Part shown: positions 6,947 through 23,340 of the stretch, one piece after another | Numbering within the stretch: the first letter of the stretch is position 1 | Layout: every line of letters begins with the position of its first letter | From: Betaproteobacteria bacterium | Lineage (GTDB): Bacteria; Pseudomonadota; Gammaproteobacteria; Burkholderiales; Rhodocyclaceae | NCBI GenBank assembly: GCA_016208415.1 | Contig: JACQYB010000040.1 | Coordinates: forward strand, 1 to 64,000 | Length of the DNA: 64,000 bases | Direction: 5' to 3' | Position numbers and translations under genes: made by a program | The notes under the pieces: model-generated | What the model was told of the DNA's origin: nothing | What the model saw: only the letters and a program-made list of their open reading frames with translations | The model's database searches: none

Positions 6947-8701
6947 GTGATCCCCCAGTCCTTCATCCAGGATCTGCTCGCGCGCATCGATATCGTCGAG
7001 GTGATCGAGCGTCACGTCCAACTCAAGAAGCAGGGCGCCAACTTCGTCGCCTGCTGTCCATTCCACTCGGAAAAGACGCCCTCGTTCTCGGTCAGCCCGG
7101 TCAAGCAGTTCTACCACTGCTTCGGCTGCGGCGCCCACGGCAGCGCCGTCGGTTTCCTGATGGAATACTCGGGGCTGAGCTACGTCGACGCCATCCACGA
7201 ACTGGCCCACCGCCTCGGGCTGACGGTGCCCGAGGAAAGCCGCGCGCGGCGCCACAGTGCGGACGTCCAGCCGCTTACCGAAGTCATGGCCCGCGCCGCC
7301 CGCTTCTATCGCGAACAGCTCAAGGCGTCGCCGCGGGCCATCGACTACCTCAAGGGACGCGGCCTGACCGGCGAGATCGCCGCCCGCTTCGGCCTCGGCT
7401 ACGCGCCCGACGGCTGGCAAGCACTGGCCCAGGCCTTTCCCGACTACGCGACTGCCGGTCAGTTGCATCAGTGCGGCCTGGTCATCGACGGCGACACCGG
7501 CCGGCGCTGGGACCGCTTCCGCGACCGCATCATGTTCCCCATCCTGGACGGCCGCGGCAATGTGATCGGATTCGGCGGGCGCATCATCGACCAGGGCGAG
7601 CCCAAGTACCTGAATTCGCCCGAAACACCGCTGTTCGACAAGGGACGCACGCTCTACGGCCTGCCCCAGGCGCGCGCCGCGGTGCGCAACCTCGGCAGGG
7701 TGATCGTGGTGGAGGGCTACATGGATGTGGTGGCGCTAGCGCAGTACGGAGTGACCAACGCCGTGGCCACGCTGGGTACGGCCACCACGCCGATCCACGC
7801 CCAGGCGCTGCTGCGCGCGGCACCGCGCGTGGTGTTCTGCTTCGACGGCGACAACGCCGGTCGCAAGGCGGCATGGCGCGCGCTGGAGTCCAGCCTGGAG
7901 CATCTGGGCGACGACCGTGTCGCGGCCTTCCTGTTCCTGCCCGAAGGCCACGACCCCGACAGCTACGTGCGCGAAGCCGGCGCCGAGTCTTTCCAGCGGC
8001 TTGCCGCGCGTGCGGCTCCGCTGGCGGAGTTCCTGTTGCGTGAGTTGCGCGCCGGCCGCGACCTGGCCACCGCCGAGGGCCGGGCCAGTCTCGTCCACGA
8101 CGCCAAGCCGTTGCTGGCGCGGCTGCACGCACCGTTGCTGCGCCTGCAACTGGTGCGGGCGCTGGCCGAGATCAGCCGCATCAGCCCGGCGGAACTGGAG
8201 GCGGCCTGCGGCCTCAAACCCTTGGTCGTGCCGACACGGCGCCCTTCCGGCCTTGCGCCGGGCGCTCCGCGGCGCAGGCCCGCGCCGCTGTCGCGAACCC
8301 TGTTGAAGATCATCCTGCAGAAGCCCGAATGGGCGGCGCGCATCCCCCCCGAAGCCCTGCTGGCCGACGGACCCGAGGCCGAGGCGCTGCGCGCCATCGC
8401 CGACGCGGTGGATCACGGCGAGTTGCCCGCCGGACAACTCGGCATGCTGCTGGAGCACTTCCGCGAGACGGCCCACCATGCGCTGCTGGACGAGGTGGTC
8501 GGCGAACTGGTGGCGGAACGGGCCGACGAGTCGGCGCTGGAAACCGTGTTCGGTGACGCGCTGGAGCGGGTTCGGGGGGCCGAACTGCGCCAGGCCATCG
8601 ACGCGCTCACGCGCAAGGAACGCAGCGACGGGCTGTCGGCCGAGGAACGACGCCGCCTGGCCGAGTTGCTGGCCAAAAAGCACAATAGTGCGAACAGTTA
8701 G
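6947..8701 (+). CDS. dnaG: DNA primase
   Basis: A 584-residue protein of normal length. The N-terminal zinc-ribbon is complete (CPFHSEKTPSF then CFGCGAHG). The catalytic core holds the TOPRIM signature VVEGYMDVVAL and the acidic motif FDGDNAGR. The C-terminal part is the DnaB helicase-binding region. It synthesises RNA primers at the replication fork. The start is GTG with AGGGA just upstream. Confidence 0.97.
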   Translation: MIPQSFIQDLLARIDIVEVIERHVQLKKQGANFVACCPFHSEKTPSFSVSPVKQFYHCFGCGAHGSAVGFLMEYSGLSYVDAIHELAHRLGLTVPEESRARRHSADVQPLTEVMARAARFYREQLKASPRAIDYLKGRGLTGEIAARFGLGYAPDGWQALAQAFPDYATAGQLHQCGLVIDGDTGRRWDRFRDRIMFPILDGRGNVIGFGGRIIDQGEPKYLNSPETPLFDKGRTLYGLPQARAAVRNLGRVIVVEGYMDVVALAQYGVTNAVATLGTATTPIHAQALLRAAPRVVFCFDGDNAGRKAAWRALESSLEHLGDDRVAAFLFLPEGHDPDSYVREAGAESFQRLAARAAPLAEFLLRELRAGRDLATAEGRASLVHDAKPLLARLHAPLLRLQLVRALAEISRISPAELEAACGLKPLVVPTRRPSGLAPGAPRRRPAPLSRTLLKIILQKPEWAARIPPEALLADGPEAEALRAIADAVDHGELPAGQLGMLLEHFRETAHHALLDEVVGELVAERADESALETVFGDALERVRGAELRQAIDALTRKERSDGLSAEERRRLAELLAKKHNSANS

Positions 8702-8719
8702 GCAGCGCGTGAGCTAAGG

Positions 8720-8725
8720 TATAAT
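8720..8725 (+). promoter_or_regulatory. Consensus -10 element upstream of rpoD
   Basis: TATAAT sits in an AT-rich patch just after the dnaG stop and 48 bp before the rpoD ATG. It likely gives rpoD its own promoter. The -35 region overlaps the dnaG stop codon and is weak. Confidence 0.55.
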
Positions 8726-8772
8726 TTAAAGTTTTCTGTCTCCTGCCGCTGCCACGCACATCGAGGAAATTC

Positions 8773-10740
<1,968 letters not shown>

Positions 10741-10745
10741 TCCGC

Positions 10746-10777
10746 CCCGGGCCGGCTGGCGCCGGCCCGGGTCTGTT
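10746..10777 (+). terminator. Hairpin after rpoD, probable terminator
   Basis: An 11-bp perfect stem (CCCGGGCCGGC with 10761-10771) and a 4-base loop, followed by GTCTGTT. The T-run is poor, so it may work only in part. Confidence 0.6.
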
Positions 10778-10829
10778 GGCCCGGGGTCTGTCCCGCATCA
10801 TCCCGCAGTCGTACAATCTGCCCCCCCAC

Positions 10830-10906
<77 letters not shown>

Positions 10907-11223
10907 GCACCTTGCGCGAGGCGCTGCACGACCCCGTGCCGCGCCCCCCCCAAGAAGCAGTCCAATTATCAGGTGAAAGGCCGCCAATCAAGGCCGGCAG
11001 AGCATTCTCACCATGCAGACCACTGTCTCCCACAAGCAGGTAGAATTCCACGGAGTGTGCCGAGGAGCACGATGTTCCTCGCCGGCCGGCGAAGCGGCGG
11101 GGCACGCCGGAAGCCTCCTCGGACGCCCGATGCGACGCGTCGGAATGCGGCGCCGGCTGGAGAAACGAGATCGGCCCACGGTGGCGGTAAGCAACGACCG
11201 ACCCTTGCCAAGGGTGGCACTGA
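10907..11223. other. Gap between the tRNA and the PhnD-like gene
   Basis: This 317-bp stretch has no convincing gene. It should hold the promoter of the PhnD-like/kinase pair. I see no recognisable operator, riboswitch or repeat. Confidence 0.4.
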
Positions 11224-12081
11224 ATGACCTACGTGGTGGCGTCCGCACTGAGAATGGTGGCCCTGGTCGTCGCAGGTGTGGCCTGCACGCTGGCCGTGTC
11301 TGCCGAGGACCAAAGGTTGAGCTTCGGCGTCGTCAGCCAGCGCAGCCCGATGGTCACGGCGAAGTACTGGAATCCCATCCTGCGTTACGTCTCGCACCGC
11401 AGCGGCGTGCCGCTGATCCTCAAGCTCAGCAACACGGGTGAGGAAGCCTCGCAGGCCATCGGTCGCGGCGAGCCGGATTTCGCGTACACCAACCACTGCT
11501 TCTCGCAAGAGAACGACCGCATCGGCTATCGCGTGATCGCGCGGCCGCGGGAGAACGCCGTGCGGGGCCAGATCGTCGTGCGCTCCGGGTCGACCATCGG
11601 GTCGCTGCACGAACTGAACGGCGTGGAGGTCGCGTTCCCCCATGCCCGGGCGTTCCTCGGCTACTACGTCACCCAGGATCATCTCCTGCGGGCAGGCATC
11701 CACGTCAGGCCCGTGTTCGCCGGGAACCAGGAGGGGGCGATGGCCCAGCTCAAGAACGGGCGCGTGCAGGCAGCCTCCGTCAATTCCGCGGTAATGCGGG
11801 AATACGCCGCACGGGAGGGACTCGGCTACCGCGCATTGTGGAGTTCCGAGCCGTTCCTCGCCATCCCGGTGGTGGTCCATCCGCGCGTCGGCGCGGAGCG
11901 CGCCAGGGCCGTCCAGGAGGCGCTGACGACCATGACGGACGATCCGGAGGGCGGCCGCATCCTGGCCGAGAGCGCCGCGCAGGTGGGCCAGGTACCGCCC
12001 TACGGCTTCGTCGCCGCGTCGGGCAGCGAATATGACAATGTGCGCCGCGTGTACCGCAGCCGCGTCGTGACGGGGAAGTAG
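11224..12081 (+). CDS. PhnD-like periplasmic phosphate/phosphonate-type binding protein
   Basis: A 285-residue protein with an N-terminal signal segment (about residues 8-26, ending VSA) and a PBP2/PhnD fold: [20 protein letters not shown] near the start, [11 protein letters not shown] in the first lobe, and [18 protein letters not shown] in the hinge. It ends one base before the GTG of a large sensor kinase. No ABC transporter genes are present. This pairing suggests the protein is the periplasmic sensing partner of the kinase and not a transport component; the ligand is unknown. Confidence 0.8.
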   Translation: MTYVVASALRMVALVVAGVACTLAVSAEDQRLSFGVVSQRSPMVTAKYWNPILRYVSHRSGVPLILKLSNTGEEASQAIGRGEPDFAYTNHCFSQENDRIGYRVIARPRENAVRGQIVVRSGSTIGSLHELNGVEVAFPHARAFLGYYVTQDHLLRAGIHVRPVFAGNQEGAMAQLKNGRVQAASVNSAVMREYAAREGLGYRALWSSEPFLAIPVVVHPRVGAERARAVQEALTTMTDDPEGGRILAESAAQVGQVPPYGFVAASGSEYDNVRRVYRSRVVTGK

Positions 12082-12082
12082 C

Positions 12083-15000
12083 GTGGCCTCGGCTGCGGAT
12101 GTCCGTGGGTGGTCGCGGCTGAGCATTCCGGCCCGTCTCATCGCGGTTTCTGCGGTGCTGCTCGCGGTCTGTGGCGCTGTGCTGATCTTCCTGCTCGCTC
12201 GCGGCGAGGTCGAAGTCCTGCGCCGCGACCTGAGCCAGCGGCTGGGGAACGCCCTGGACTCCCTGGCCCCGGAACTGGCCGAACAGGCGGTCGTCGGCAA
12301 CTACGACGTCATCGAGAGGATGCTCGCCACGCGCGCCCGGCAATCGACGGTGGCCTCCGTGGCCTGGTTCGACGATGCCGGGCCGACGCTGGTGGCGCGC
12401 AACCCGGGCAGGGTGTCGGGCGCGCCCCGCTGGGTCGTTGACTGGGCCCGACTGCCCCCCCTCGAACAGTCGCGCCCCATCGTGGTGGGCGGGGAAAGCT
12501 ACGGACGGATCGTCCTGAAGCTCGACCCCACCGACGACCTGAACGGCGTCTGGCAGGACATGATCCTGATGACCGAGGTGCTCGCTCTCGGCCTTGCCGT
12601 GCTGCTGGGCATCATCGGGACGACCATCCGCCGCAGCCTGCGCCCCCTTGAAGCCATGGCCACGGCGGCCAGGCGACTGGGCAGCGGCGACCACGCGCAC
12701 CGGGTCCTGGCGCTCGGCGCCCCGGAGATGCGCGACCTGGCACAGGCCTTCAACCACATGGCCGGGCGCCTGGAAGAGTCGCTGCGCTCGCTGCAGGAGA
12801 GCGAGCAGCGCTATCGCTCCGTGGTCGATCGCATCCACGAGGTGGTCTTCCAGACGGACGCCGAGGGTCGCTGGACCTTCCTCAACCAAGCCTGGGAGGA
12901 GATCACCGGATTCAGCCCGGACGAAAGCCTCGGCAAGCCCTTCCCCGACCACCTCCACGCCGACGACGGCCCCTGCGCCATGGAACTGCTCGGCTCGCTG
13001 ACCGGGCGCCATGCGGCCCCTGTCCGCCACGAGGTCCGCGCGCTTCACAAACGGGGCGGCTACCGCTGGGTCGAGGTCAATGCGCGGCCCATCCCCGGGG
13101 CGCCGGGCGCCGTCGCCGGTGCGTCGGGCACACTGCGCGACATCACGCAGGTGCGCGAAGCCCAACTCGCCCTCGAAGCGCACCGCAATCACCTGGAACA
13201 CCTGGTCGCCGCACGCACCGCCGAAGTCCACGCCGCCGAGGCGCAACTGCGCCTGATCCTCGAATCCAGCGCCGACGGCCTGTACGGCATGGACGCACAC
13301 GGCCGCATCACCTTCGCGAACCCGGCCGCGTGCGAACTGCTCGGCCACGCCCGGGAGGATCTGGTCGGGCAGGTTGCGCACAGGACGATCCACCATGCAC
13401 GAGGGGATCACACCCCCTATCCGGCCGCCCAGTGCCCCATGCTGGCCACCCTGCGGGAAGGCCGCGTGGTGCGAAACGACAGCGAAGTGTTCTGGCGCGC
13501 CGACGGCCGGCCGATCCCGGTGGCCTATGCCGCCCAGCCCATGTACGGCACCGGCGGCGACATCGTCGGCGCAGTGGTGAGCTTCATGGACGTCACCGCA
13601 CAGCGCGAAGCCGAAGCCGCCCGCGAGGCGGCGCTGGTGGAAGCGCGGCAACTGGCGCGGGTGCGCAGCGAGTTCCTCGCCAACATGAGCCACGAGATCC
13701 GCACCCCCCTGAACGCGGTGCTGGGCCTCGCCCAGGTGGGGATGCGCGACACCGGAGGGCGCCGATCCGCTGACATCTGTGCCCGCATCCTCGATGCCGG
13801 CCAGTTGCTGCTGGGCATCGTCAACAACATCCTGGACTTCTCCAAGATCGAGGCCGGCAAGCTGGAGGTGGAGCACAAACCCTTCGAACCCGGTGACGTC
13901 ATCGACCGCGCCATCGGCGTCATTGCGGCCGCCGCCTGCGCCAAGGGCCTCGATCTCGGGGTTGAGGAGGCGCCCGACCTGCCCGCCCGCTGTAGCGGCG
14001 ATGCGCTGCGCATCTCGCAGGTGCTGGTGAATCTCCTGTCGAACGCGGTGAAATTCACCCAACGCGGGGCGATCGCACTTTCGGTGGGCCGCGAAGACGA
14101 GCAGTTGTTGCTGCGGGTGACCGACAGCGGCATCGGCATGACCCCGGAGCAGCAGGAACGCCTGTTCCAGCCCTTCGAACAGGCCGACGGCTCCACCACG
14201 CGGCGCTTCGGCGGCACCGGCCTGGGACTGGCCATCACCCGGCGGCTGGTGGATCTGATGGCCGGCAGCATCAGGGTGCGGAGCAGCCCCGGCGCGGGCA
14301 CCGCGATCGAGGTTCGGCTACCGCTGATCGACGCCGCCGCACCGGCGGCCGTGCCGGCGCTCGCGCTGATCCTGGCCGGGTTGGAGCCCGCCGAATCCGG
14401 CACCGTCACGGCGGGGCTGCGCACCCGCGGCATTGCGTCGCGCAGCGTGCCCGCAGAAGCGGCATTCGATGCCCCCGTGGACCTGGTGGTGCTGGACAGC
14501 GCCCGGGTCTGCGAAACCCGGCCTGACATGGCCCGGGAGTCCATGTCCCGGGGCCAGCGCGTGGCGGTGGTTTGCAGCCCCGGCAGGAGCAACGTCCTGC
14601 CGGACTGGCTGTGCCAGCAGGCGCACATCGTCGAGCGCCCGGTGCGCATTCGCCATCTTGTCGGCGCCTGCCAGCCTGCGGGCAGCGGGCCGGCCCCCGC
14701 TGCCGCGCACACACCGCGGCTCAAGGGCGTGCGCATCCTGGCGGCCGAGGACAACGAACTCAACCGCCTCGTCCTGGCGGAGATGCTTCGCGGCGATGCC
14801 CCGGCCCTGACGCTGGTGGAGGACGGCGCGCAGGCCCTGGAGAAGGTGCGCGGCGGCGGCGCCCGGGACTACGACATCGTGCTCATGGACATCCAGATGC
14901 CGGGGATGGACGGCTACGAGGCAACGCGGCAGATGCACGCCCTCGACCCGGAACTGCCGGTCATCGGGCTGACCGCCCACGCCATGGCCGAGGAGCGCGA

Positions 15001-15592
15001 GCGCTGTTTCGCGGCCGGCATGGTGGCCCACGTGACCAAGCCCATCGACCTCGGGATCCTGGTCGCCGCCATACTGCACCATCGCCGCGGGCAGCCCGCG
15101 CCCAGCCGCGACAATCCCGAAGGGCACCCCCTGGCGGCTGGAAGCCCCGCATCACATGGCGGCGATGAAACCGCCGCGGGCCACGATGCCGCGTCCATCG
15201 ACTGGCCCGCACTCGAAGCCCGCTACGGTATCGCCCTGCGCGACAGGCTGGTCGGCACCCTCCTCGCCTCCTGCGGCGAAATGCCCTCGCGGTTGCGCGC
15301 GGCGGCGCGATGCAACGATCTGGCCGCGCTGTCCTTTCTCGCCCACAACCTGCGGGGCGTGAGCGGAAACCTCATGCTCCGCGGCACGCACGATCTGGCC
15401 CGGCGCGCGGAAGACGCCGCGCGCCAGGGCGCACCCGACGCCCCGGCGCTGGGCACCCGGCTGGCCACCGTCGTGGACGAACTGCTCGTTGCGCTGGCCC
15501 ACTGCAAGGCCACGCGCCCTCAAGCCGCCCCCCTGCGGACCGTTAAATACGTCACGAAAGCTGACAAGGGCAAAATCGTCGAAAGGCGATGA
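12083..15592 (+). CDS. Hybrid sensor histidine kinase with PAS, receiver and Hpt domains
   Basis: An 1169-residue membrane kinase starting at GTG, one base after the PhnD-like stop. Order: TM1 (about 15-38), periplasmic sensor (about 40-155), TM2 (about 160-180), HAMP, PAS (about 245-360), PAS (about 385-510), HisKA with phospho-His in [14 protein letters not shown] (about 535), HATPase_c (about 640-755), a degenerate receiver-like segment, a full receiver (AEDNELNR, phospho-Asp in [12 protein letters not shown], about 882-1000), and a C-terminal Hpt domain ([10 protein letters not shown], about 1085). The layout is BarA/TorS-like and predicts a His-Asp-His relay. The likely input is the preceding binding protein. 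Its last ten or so codons are made by the 5' half of a c-di-GMP riboswitch, so the very C-terminus is probably not conserved. Confidence 0.9.
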   Translation: MASAADVRGWSRLSIPARLIAVSAVLLAVCGAVLIFLLARGEVEVLRRDLSQRLGNALDSLAPELAEQAVVGNYDVIERMLATRARQSTVASVAWFDDAGPTLVARNPGRVSGAPRWVVDWARLPPLEQSRPIVVGGESYGRIVLKLDPTDDLNGVWQDMILMTEVLALGLAVLLGIIGTTIRRSLRPLEAMATAARRLGSGDHAHRVLALGAPEMRDLAQAFNHMAGRLEESLRSLQESEQRYRSVVDRIHEVVFQTDAEGRWTFLNQAWEEITGFSPDESLGKPFPDHLHADDGPCAMELLGSLTGRHAAPVRHEVRALHKRGGYRWVEVNARPIPGAPGAVAGASGTLRDITQVREAQLALEAHRNHLEHLVAARTAEVHAAEAQLRLILESSADGLYGMDAHGRITFANPAACELLGHAREDLVGQVAHRTIHHARGDHTPYPAAQCPMLATLREGRVVRNDSEVFWRADGRPIPVAYAAQPMYGTGGDIVGAVVSFMDVTAQREAEAAREAALVEARQLARVRSEFLANMSHEIRTPLNAVLGLAQVGMRDTGGRRSADICARILDAGQLLLGIVNNILDFSKIEAGKLEVEHKPFEPGDVIDRAIGVIAAAACAKGLDLGVEEAPDLPARCSGDALRISQVLVNLLSNAVKFTQRGAIALSVGREDEQLLLRVTDSGIGMTPEQQERLFQPFEQADGSTTRRFGGTGLGLAITRRLVDLMAGSIRVRSSPGAGTAIEVRLPLIDAAAPAAVPALALILAGLEPAESGTVTAGLRTRGIASRSVPAEAAFDAPVDLVVLDSARVCETRPDMARESMSRGQRVAVVCSPGRSNVLPDWLCQQAHIVERPVRIRHLVGACQPAGSGPAPAAAHTPRLKGVRILAAEDNELNRLVLAEMLRGDAPALTLVEDGAQALEKVRGGGARDYDIVLMDIQMPGMDGYEATRQMHALDPELPVIGLTAHAMAEERERCFAAGMVAHVTKPIDLGILVAAILHHRRGQPAPSRDNPEGHPLAAGSPASHGGDETAAGHDAASIDWPALEARYGIALRDRLVGTLLASCGEMPSRLRAAARCNDLAALSFLAHNLRGVSGNLMLRGTHDLARRAEDAARQGAPDAPALGTRLATVVDELLVALAHCKATRPQAAPLRTVKYVTKADKGKIVERR

Positions 15593-15643
15593 CGCAAAGT
15601 CACCGGCCTAAAGGGGAAACCCCAGGGTAGCGGGACCGCCGGC
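15561..15643 (+). promoter_or_regulatory. Cyclic di-GMP-I riboswitch (GEMM-I)
   Basis: The stretch matches the GEMM-I consensus closely: AAGGGCAAA, a GTCGAAAGGC hairpin with a GAAA tetraloop, GACGCAAAGTC, CACCGGCCTAAA, a short GGGG-AAA-CCCC stem (tetraloop-receptor side), GGGTAGCGGGACC and CGCCGG. The order and joining segments agree with the Vibrio Vc2 aptamer. It overlaps the 3' end and stop codon of the kinase and lies about 355 bp upstream of the lytic transglycosylase, the next gene on the strand. Whether it turns expression on or off is not evident; the hairpins at 15723-15829 are candidates for the expression platform. Confidence 0.88.
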
Positions 15644-15722
15644 AACAACAGTCACGGCACGGGCGCCATCCGGGCCTGCGTGCGGCCACGGCCGCCACGG
15701 TCCCGGCTCCCCGAGGGCATCC

Positions 15723-15829
15723 GGCGGGTTCAACAGAACCCGCCCGCGGCGTGGTCGCAGCGCGGAGTTCTCCGCTCGTTCCAAGCGCGGACTTCGCCGC
15801 TTGGTCGAAACGCGGAGTTCTCCGCGTGG
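15723..15829 (+). repeat. Run of stem-loops downstream of the riboswitch
   Basis: GGCGGGTTC-AACA-GAACCCGCC (15723-15744) is followed by three tandem copies, about 25 bp apart, of a GCGGAGTTCTCCGC-type palindrome. The last copy is a perfect ACGCGGAG-TT-CTCCGCGT. None has a T-run. They lie in the leader between the GEMM aptamer and the transglycosylase gene. Confidence 0.65.
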
Positions 15830-15998
15830 GCCCCCGTTCCCTGCAGATGCGCCGTCGCGTCCCTGCGCACCGGTGTGCGCCATCCCGCCATTCGATTCTG
15901 CCTGCCCCGTCGGCAACGACCTCGCCCGAAGCACTCCAGTTCACCGGGCGTCCGTGGCACCCGCCCCCCCGGCGGGAACCTGACGAGGGAGAACAAAC

Positions 15999-17009
15999 GT
16001 GTGGATCTCCGGCATCGTATGGACAGCCTTGCCCCAGCGGCGCGCACTTGCCGTTCGCGCCGCCATCCGCAGTGGTCGGCGTGCCCCTGCCGCCTGCGCC
16101 GCCATCGTCATCTGCGCCGCCCTGTGGCTGGCGGGTTGCGCCGGCCTGCCGCAGGACAGCGGCAATGTGCCCGCGCCGCAAGTCCCCGCACCGCAACTGC
16201 CCGCACCGCCCCGCACGCCCGCCGCCGAGGAAGCCCCGCCACGGCTCTCCCCCGTCGAACAGGAGCGCGCGCTGGCCACCGAGATTTCGCGCACCTGGTT
16301 CGTCGGCAACCAGCGCGCCGCGCGCATCGTGCGGGCGGCATCCCAAGCCTCCAGGCACACCACCCTGCCGCGCACGCTCATCCTCGCCATCATCGCCGTG
16401 GAGTCGAGTTTCAACACCCTGGCGGTCAGCCCGGTGGGCGCCCGCGGCCTGATGCAGGTGCTGCCCGAAGCACACCCGGAGAAGGTGGAGCGCATCGGCG
16501 GCGAACACATGCTGCACGACGTGGACACCGGCATCCATGTGGGAGCCCGCATCCTCCACGAGTACCGCCGGGTGACCGGAAACCTGCGCGCCGCGTTGCG
16601 GCGCTACAGCGGTGCAGCGCGCAACTACGCCGACAAGGTGCTGAAGCACAAGGAGCATTTCGACCTCGTGCAGGCGCGGGGCAGCGTGCCGATCACCCTG
16701 CAGTTCCCGTGGCCAGAGGACACCGCCCGGCGCGACGACCACGAACCTGCCCTCCGGGCCTGGCCGCACGCGGCGGCCGCCGATGCCTGGTCCGGCTGGC
16801 ACGCGGCGCATGAAGGACCCGACATGGAGGGTGACGAAGTGATCGCCCCGCTGCCGCCTTCACCGCCACAACCCCAACTTGCGCACTGGAGCATCCCCGC
16901 GGCGCGTCGTCCGAGCGCGCGCAGCGCGGCGCGCGGGCACCTCGACCAGACGCCCGACACCGCGCCGCCGTGTCCGACGGGGGAGGCCGCTATCGTTTGC
17001 ACTTCGTGA
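15999..17009 (+). CDS. Lytic transglycosylase lipoprotein (SLT domain)
   Basis: A 336-residue protein. The GTG at 15999 has GACGAGGGAG upstream. A long basic N-terminus leads to a lipobox (LWLAGC, Cys near 47). A Pro-rich linker (about 55-85) precedes an SLT domain (about 115-220) with the catalytic Glu in AVESSFN, then SPVGARGLMQVLP and RRYSGAARNYADKV. It cleaves peptidoglycan from the periplasmic face, as used for inserting secretion or motility machines. The C-terminal 100 residues are low-complexity. The upstream c-di-GMP riboswitch ties it to the motile/sessile switch. Confidence 0.87.
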   Translation: MWISGIVWTALPQRRALAVRAAIRSGRRAPAACAAIVICAALWLAGCAGLPQDSGNVPAPQVPAPQLPAPPRTPAAEEAPPRLSPVEQERALATEISRTWFVGNQRAARIVRAASQASRHTTLPRTLILAIIAVESSFNTLAVSPVGARGLMQVLPEAHPEKVERIGGEHMLHDVDTGIHVGARILHEYRRVTGNLRAALRRYSGAARNYADKVLKHKEHFDLVQARGSVPITLQFPWPEDTARRDDHEPALRAWPHAAAADAWSGWHAAHEGPDMEGDEVIAPLPPSPPQPQLAHWSIPAARRPSARSAARGHLDQTPDTAPPCPTGEAAIVCTS

Positions 17010-17174
17010 CAAATTCCGCCTCTGCGCCATGGCGGATCGCACAACATGGAACCCGCGCAGGTAGCGACAACTCTCATGGCGTGGTGGCAACATGCACCAT
17101 CTGCACCGTGACCTGGGCCACACTGGCGGCGCGACGGGCAAGCGCGCACCACGGAATCGGGAGAGACTCGAAGC

Positions 17175-18281
17175 GTGCCGACACTTGATCCGCAACCGAC
17201 CATCCTGGTGGTGGACGACACCGCCGAGAACATCGCCGTGCTCAGCGGGCTGCTCAAACCCGACTACCGGGTGCGGGCCGCCACCAGCGGCGCCCGCGCG
17301 CTGGAGGTCGCCGCCCTGGACCCCCGCCCCGACCTCATCCTGCTCGACGTGATGATGCCCGAGATGGATGGCTACGACGTCCTCGGCGCCCTGCGCGCCA
17401 GCCCCCGCAGCCGCGACATCCCCGTCGTCTTCGTCACCGCCATGGACGGTGCCGAGGAGGAGGTGCGCGGACTCGATCTCGGCGCGGCGGACTACATCAC
17501 CAAGCCCTTCCGCCCGGCCATCGTCCTGGCGCGGTTCGAGGACTTCGAGGCCATCGCCCCGCGCTACGCCGACAGCGAACCCGGCACCCGGTCCGCGACC
17601 CCGTTCGCGTTCGCCCCACCCGTGTCGGCACCTTGCACCTGCGCGCCACCGCCACCCCCCCCCCGGCCGTGGCCGGTGAAGCAGCGCCGCGCCGCCTGAT
17701 CGCCATCTTCGTGCTGCTGGTCGCCCTCATCGCCGCCATCGGAGCAACGCCATCGAACTGCTGGTGAAGAGCGCGCCGCTCCACGACATCGGCAAGGTCG
17801 GCATTCCCGACCAGATCCTGCTCAAGCCCGGCAAGCTCTCCGCCGACGAATGGACGATCATGAGGACGCATGCCGTGGTCGGCGCCGACGCCATCGAACA
17901 GGCCGAGCGCGACGGCGACAGGCCGGTGGAATTCCTCGTCCTGGCCAAGGAAATCGCCCGCTGGCACCACGAGAAGTGGGACGGCAGCGGCTACCCGGAA
18001 GGGCTGCGCGGCGAGGCCATCCCCGTCTCGGCGCGGCTGATGGCGGTGGCCGACGTCTTCGATGCGCTCATCAGCCCGCGCGTATACAAGGCCCCGATGT
18101 CCTTCGACCGGGCGCGCGACATCATCCGCGACGAACGCGGCCGCCACTTCGACCCCGACATCGTGGACGCCTTCCTGGCGCGGTTCGAGGACTTCGAGGC
18201 CATCGCCCGGCGCTACGCCGACAGCGAACCCGGCACCCGGTCCGCGACCCCGTTCGCGTTCGCCCCACCCGTGTCGGCACC

Positions 18282-18285
<4 letters not shown>
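17175..18285 (+). pseudogene. Response regulator with HD-GYP domain, middle replaced by a 223-bp duplication
   Basis: GTG at 17175 opens a normal receiver domain (ILVVDDTAENIAVL, phospho-Asp in LILLDVMMPEMDGYD, Lys in YITKPF). After PAIVLAR the sequence jumps into a copy of a segment that belongs 649 bp downstream, ends in a different frame, and the product stops at 17697-17699. The HD-GYP domain resumes at about 17750 (IELLVKSAPLHDIGKVGIPD, then HHEKWDGSGYP) in another frame and ends normally at 18285. Missing are the receiver-HD linker and the first helices of the HD-GYP domain, about 90 residues in relatives. Intact homologues hydrolyse c-di-GMP, so the damage lies in the pathway read by the nearby riboswitch. 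A chimeric assembly is the main alternative. Confidence 0.8.
17524..17746 (+). repeat. 223-bp direct repeat, copy A (inserted copy)
   Basis: It is identical to 18173-18395 except for 5 substitutions, with no gaps (offset 649). One substitution changes the native TGA stop to TGC. This copy is the misplaced one: it replaces the middle of the response regulator, and its flanks do not match the protein family. Confidence 0.9.
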
Positions 18286-22433
<4,148 letters not shown>

Positions 22434-22472
22434 GTCACCGCAGGGCCTGATCCCCCGCGAGGGATCGTCACC

Positions 22473-22625
<153 letters not shown>

Positions 22626-22662
22626 GCCGGCCCCTTATTAGAGGAAAACGGGTTCGTGATGG

Positions 22663-23043
22663 TCAGTCCGCCTCAAACACCTGCCCATCCTGCATGTCCT
22701 CGGTCACGAGCGTCCTGCACTCGGCAAGCAACGCCGCGGCGATCACCATGGCGTCGTAGATGGAAAGGCTGTGCTTGTCTGCCAGCGACAGGCCCATGTC
22801 TTGGGTTTCCTCGGTGATCGGCACGACCTTGCACACGGCGCGGATGGGAGCGAGCACCTCGCGCACTTCTGCGACCGACATCCCCAGCTTGCGCGTGGCC
22901 ACCGACGCGAACTCGTTGAGTACCTGCACACTGATGACGCCGCCCCCCGCCAGGACTTCTTCGGCGCGGTCGGCCCTGGATTCGTCAGCCGAGAGCAGGT
23001 ACAGGAGGACGTTGGTATCGAAGAACCGCTCAGCGGCGCTCAT
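22663..23043 (-). CDS. PIN-domain toxin (VapC-like)
   Basis: A 126-residue protein starting at ATG 23043 (a TTG 9 bases upstream is possible). The PIN-domain acids are visible: FFDTNVLLY at the start, NEFASV in the middle, SIYDAMVIAAAL and LVTEDMQDG at the end. PIN toxins are Mg-dependent RNases. Its start overlaps the end of the AbrB-type antitoxin gene by 14 bp, as expected for a coupled TA pair. Confidence 0.88.
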   Translation of the reverse strand: MSAAERFFDTNVLLYLLSADESRADRAEEVLAGGGVISVQVLNEFASVATRKLGMSVAEVREVLAPIRAVCKVVPITEETQDMGLSLADKHSLSIYDAMVIAAALLAECRTLVTEDMQDGQVFEAD

Positions 23044-23263
23044 GGGCTTCAAGCCGGTCGAACTTGAAGTCGGCGGGAAGGCGGCCGCGGAACTTCCTCA
23101 GCCGCGCCAGCAGTTCGCACGCTCCGGGGCGCTTCTGGATGTCGAACGTTCGCGCGCCGGCGACCTGGATTTCGATTTCGTCGCCTTCCTTGAGCGCGAG
23201 CGCTTCCACCACGGCGGCGGGCAGGCGCACGGCCAGACTGTTGCCCCACTTCGAGACCTGCAT
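23030..23263 (-). CDS. AbrB/MazE-type antitoxin
   Basis: A 77-residue protein with a swapped-hairpin DNA-binding start (VSKWGNSLAVRLPAAVVEAL then LKEGDEIEI) and a basic C-terminal toxin-binding tail. It is the antitoxin of the downstream PIN toxin. An inverted repeat 23 bp upstream fits autoregulation. Confidence 0.87.
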   Translation of the reverse strand: MQVSKWGNSLAVRLPAAVVEALALKEGDEIEIQVAGARTFDIQKRPGACELLARLRKFRGRLPADFKFDRLEAHERR

Positions 23264-23285
23264 GTTTGCCTCCGGAATGGCGGAT

Positions 23286-23299
23286 ATACAGACCTGTAT
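23286..23299. promoter_or_regulatory. Operator-like inverted repeat of the first PIN TA pair
   Basis: ATACAG-AC-CTGTAT in the promoter region of the AbrB-type antitoxin gene (start 23263). Confidence 0.55.
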
Positions 23300-23340
23300 T
23301 GTCTATCTTTGGCGCTTCATGCGCACTGCGGTGGACGCAT

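Noticed and set aside
15608-15934. Minus-strand frame through the tandem hairpins
   Set aside because: It is produced by the palindromic repeats; the region is a leader with a riboswitch.
17850-18281. Extension of the second hybrid kinase to start at 17850
   Set aside because: This part is out of phase with the HD-GYP domain encoded there and is low-complexity Arg/Gly; the kinase N-terminus with its TM helix begins near 18282.
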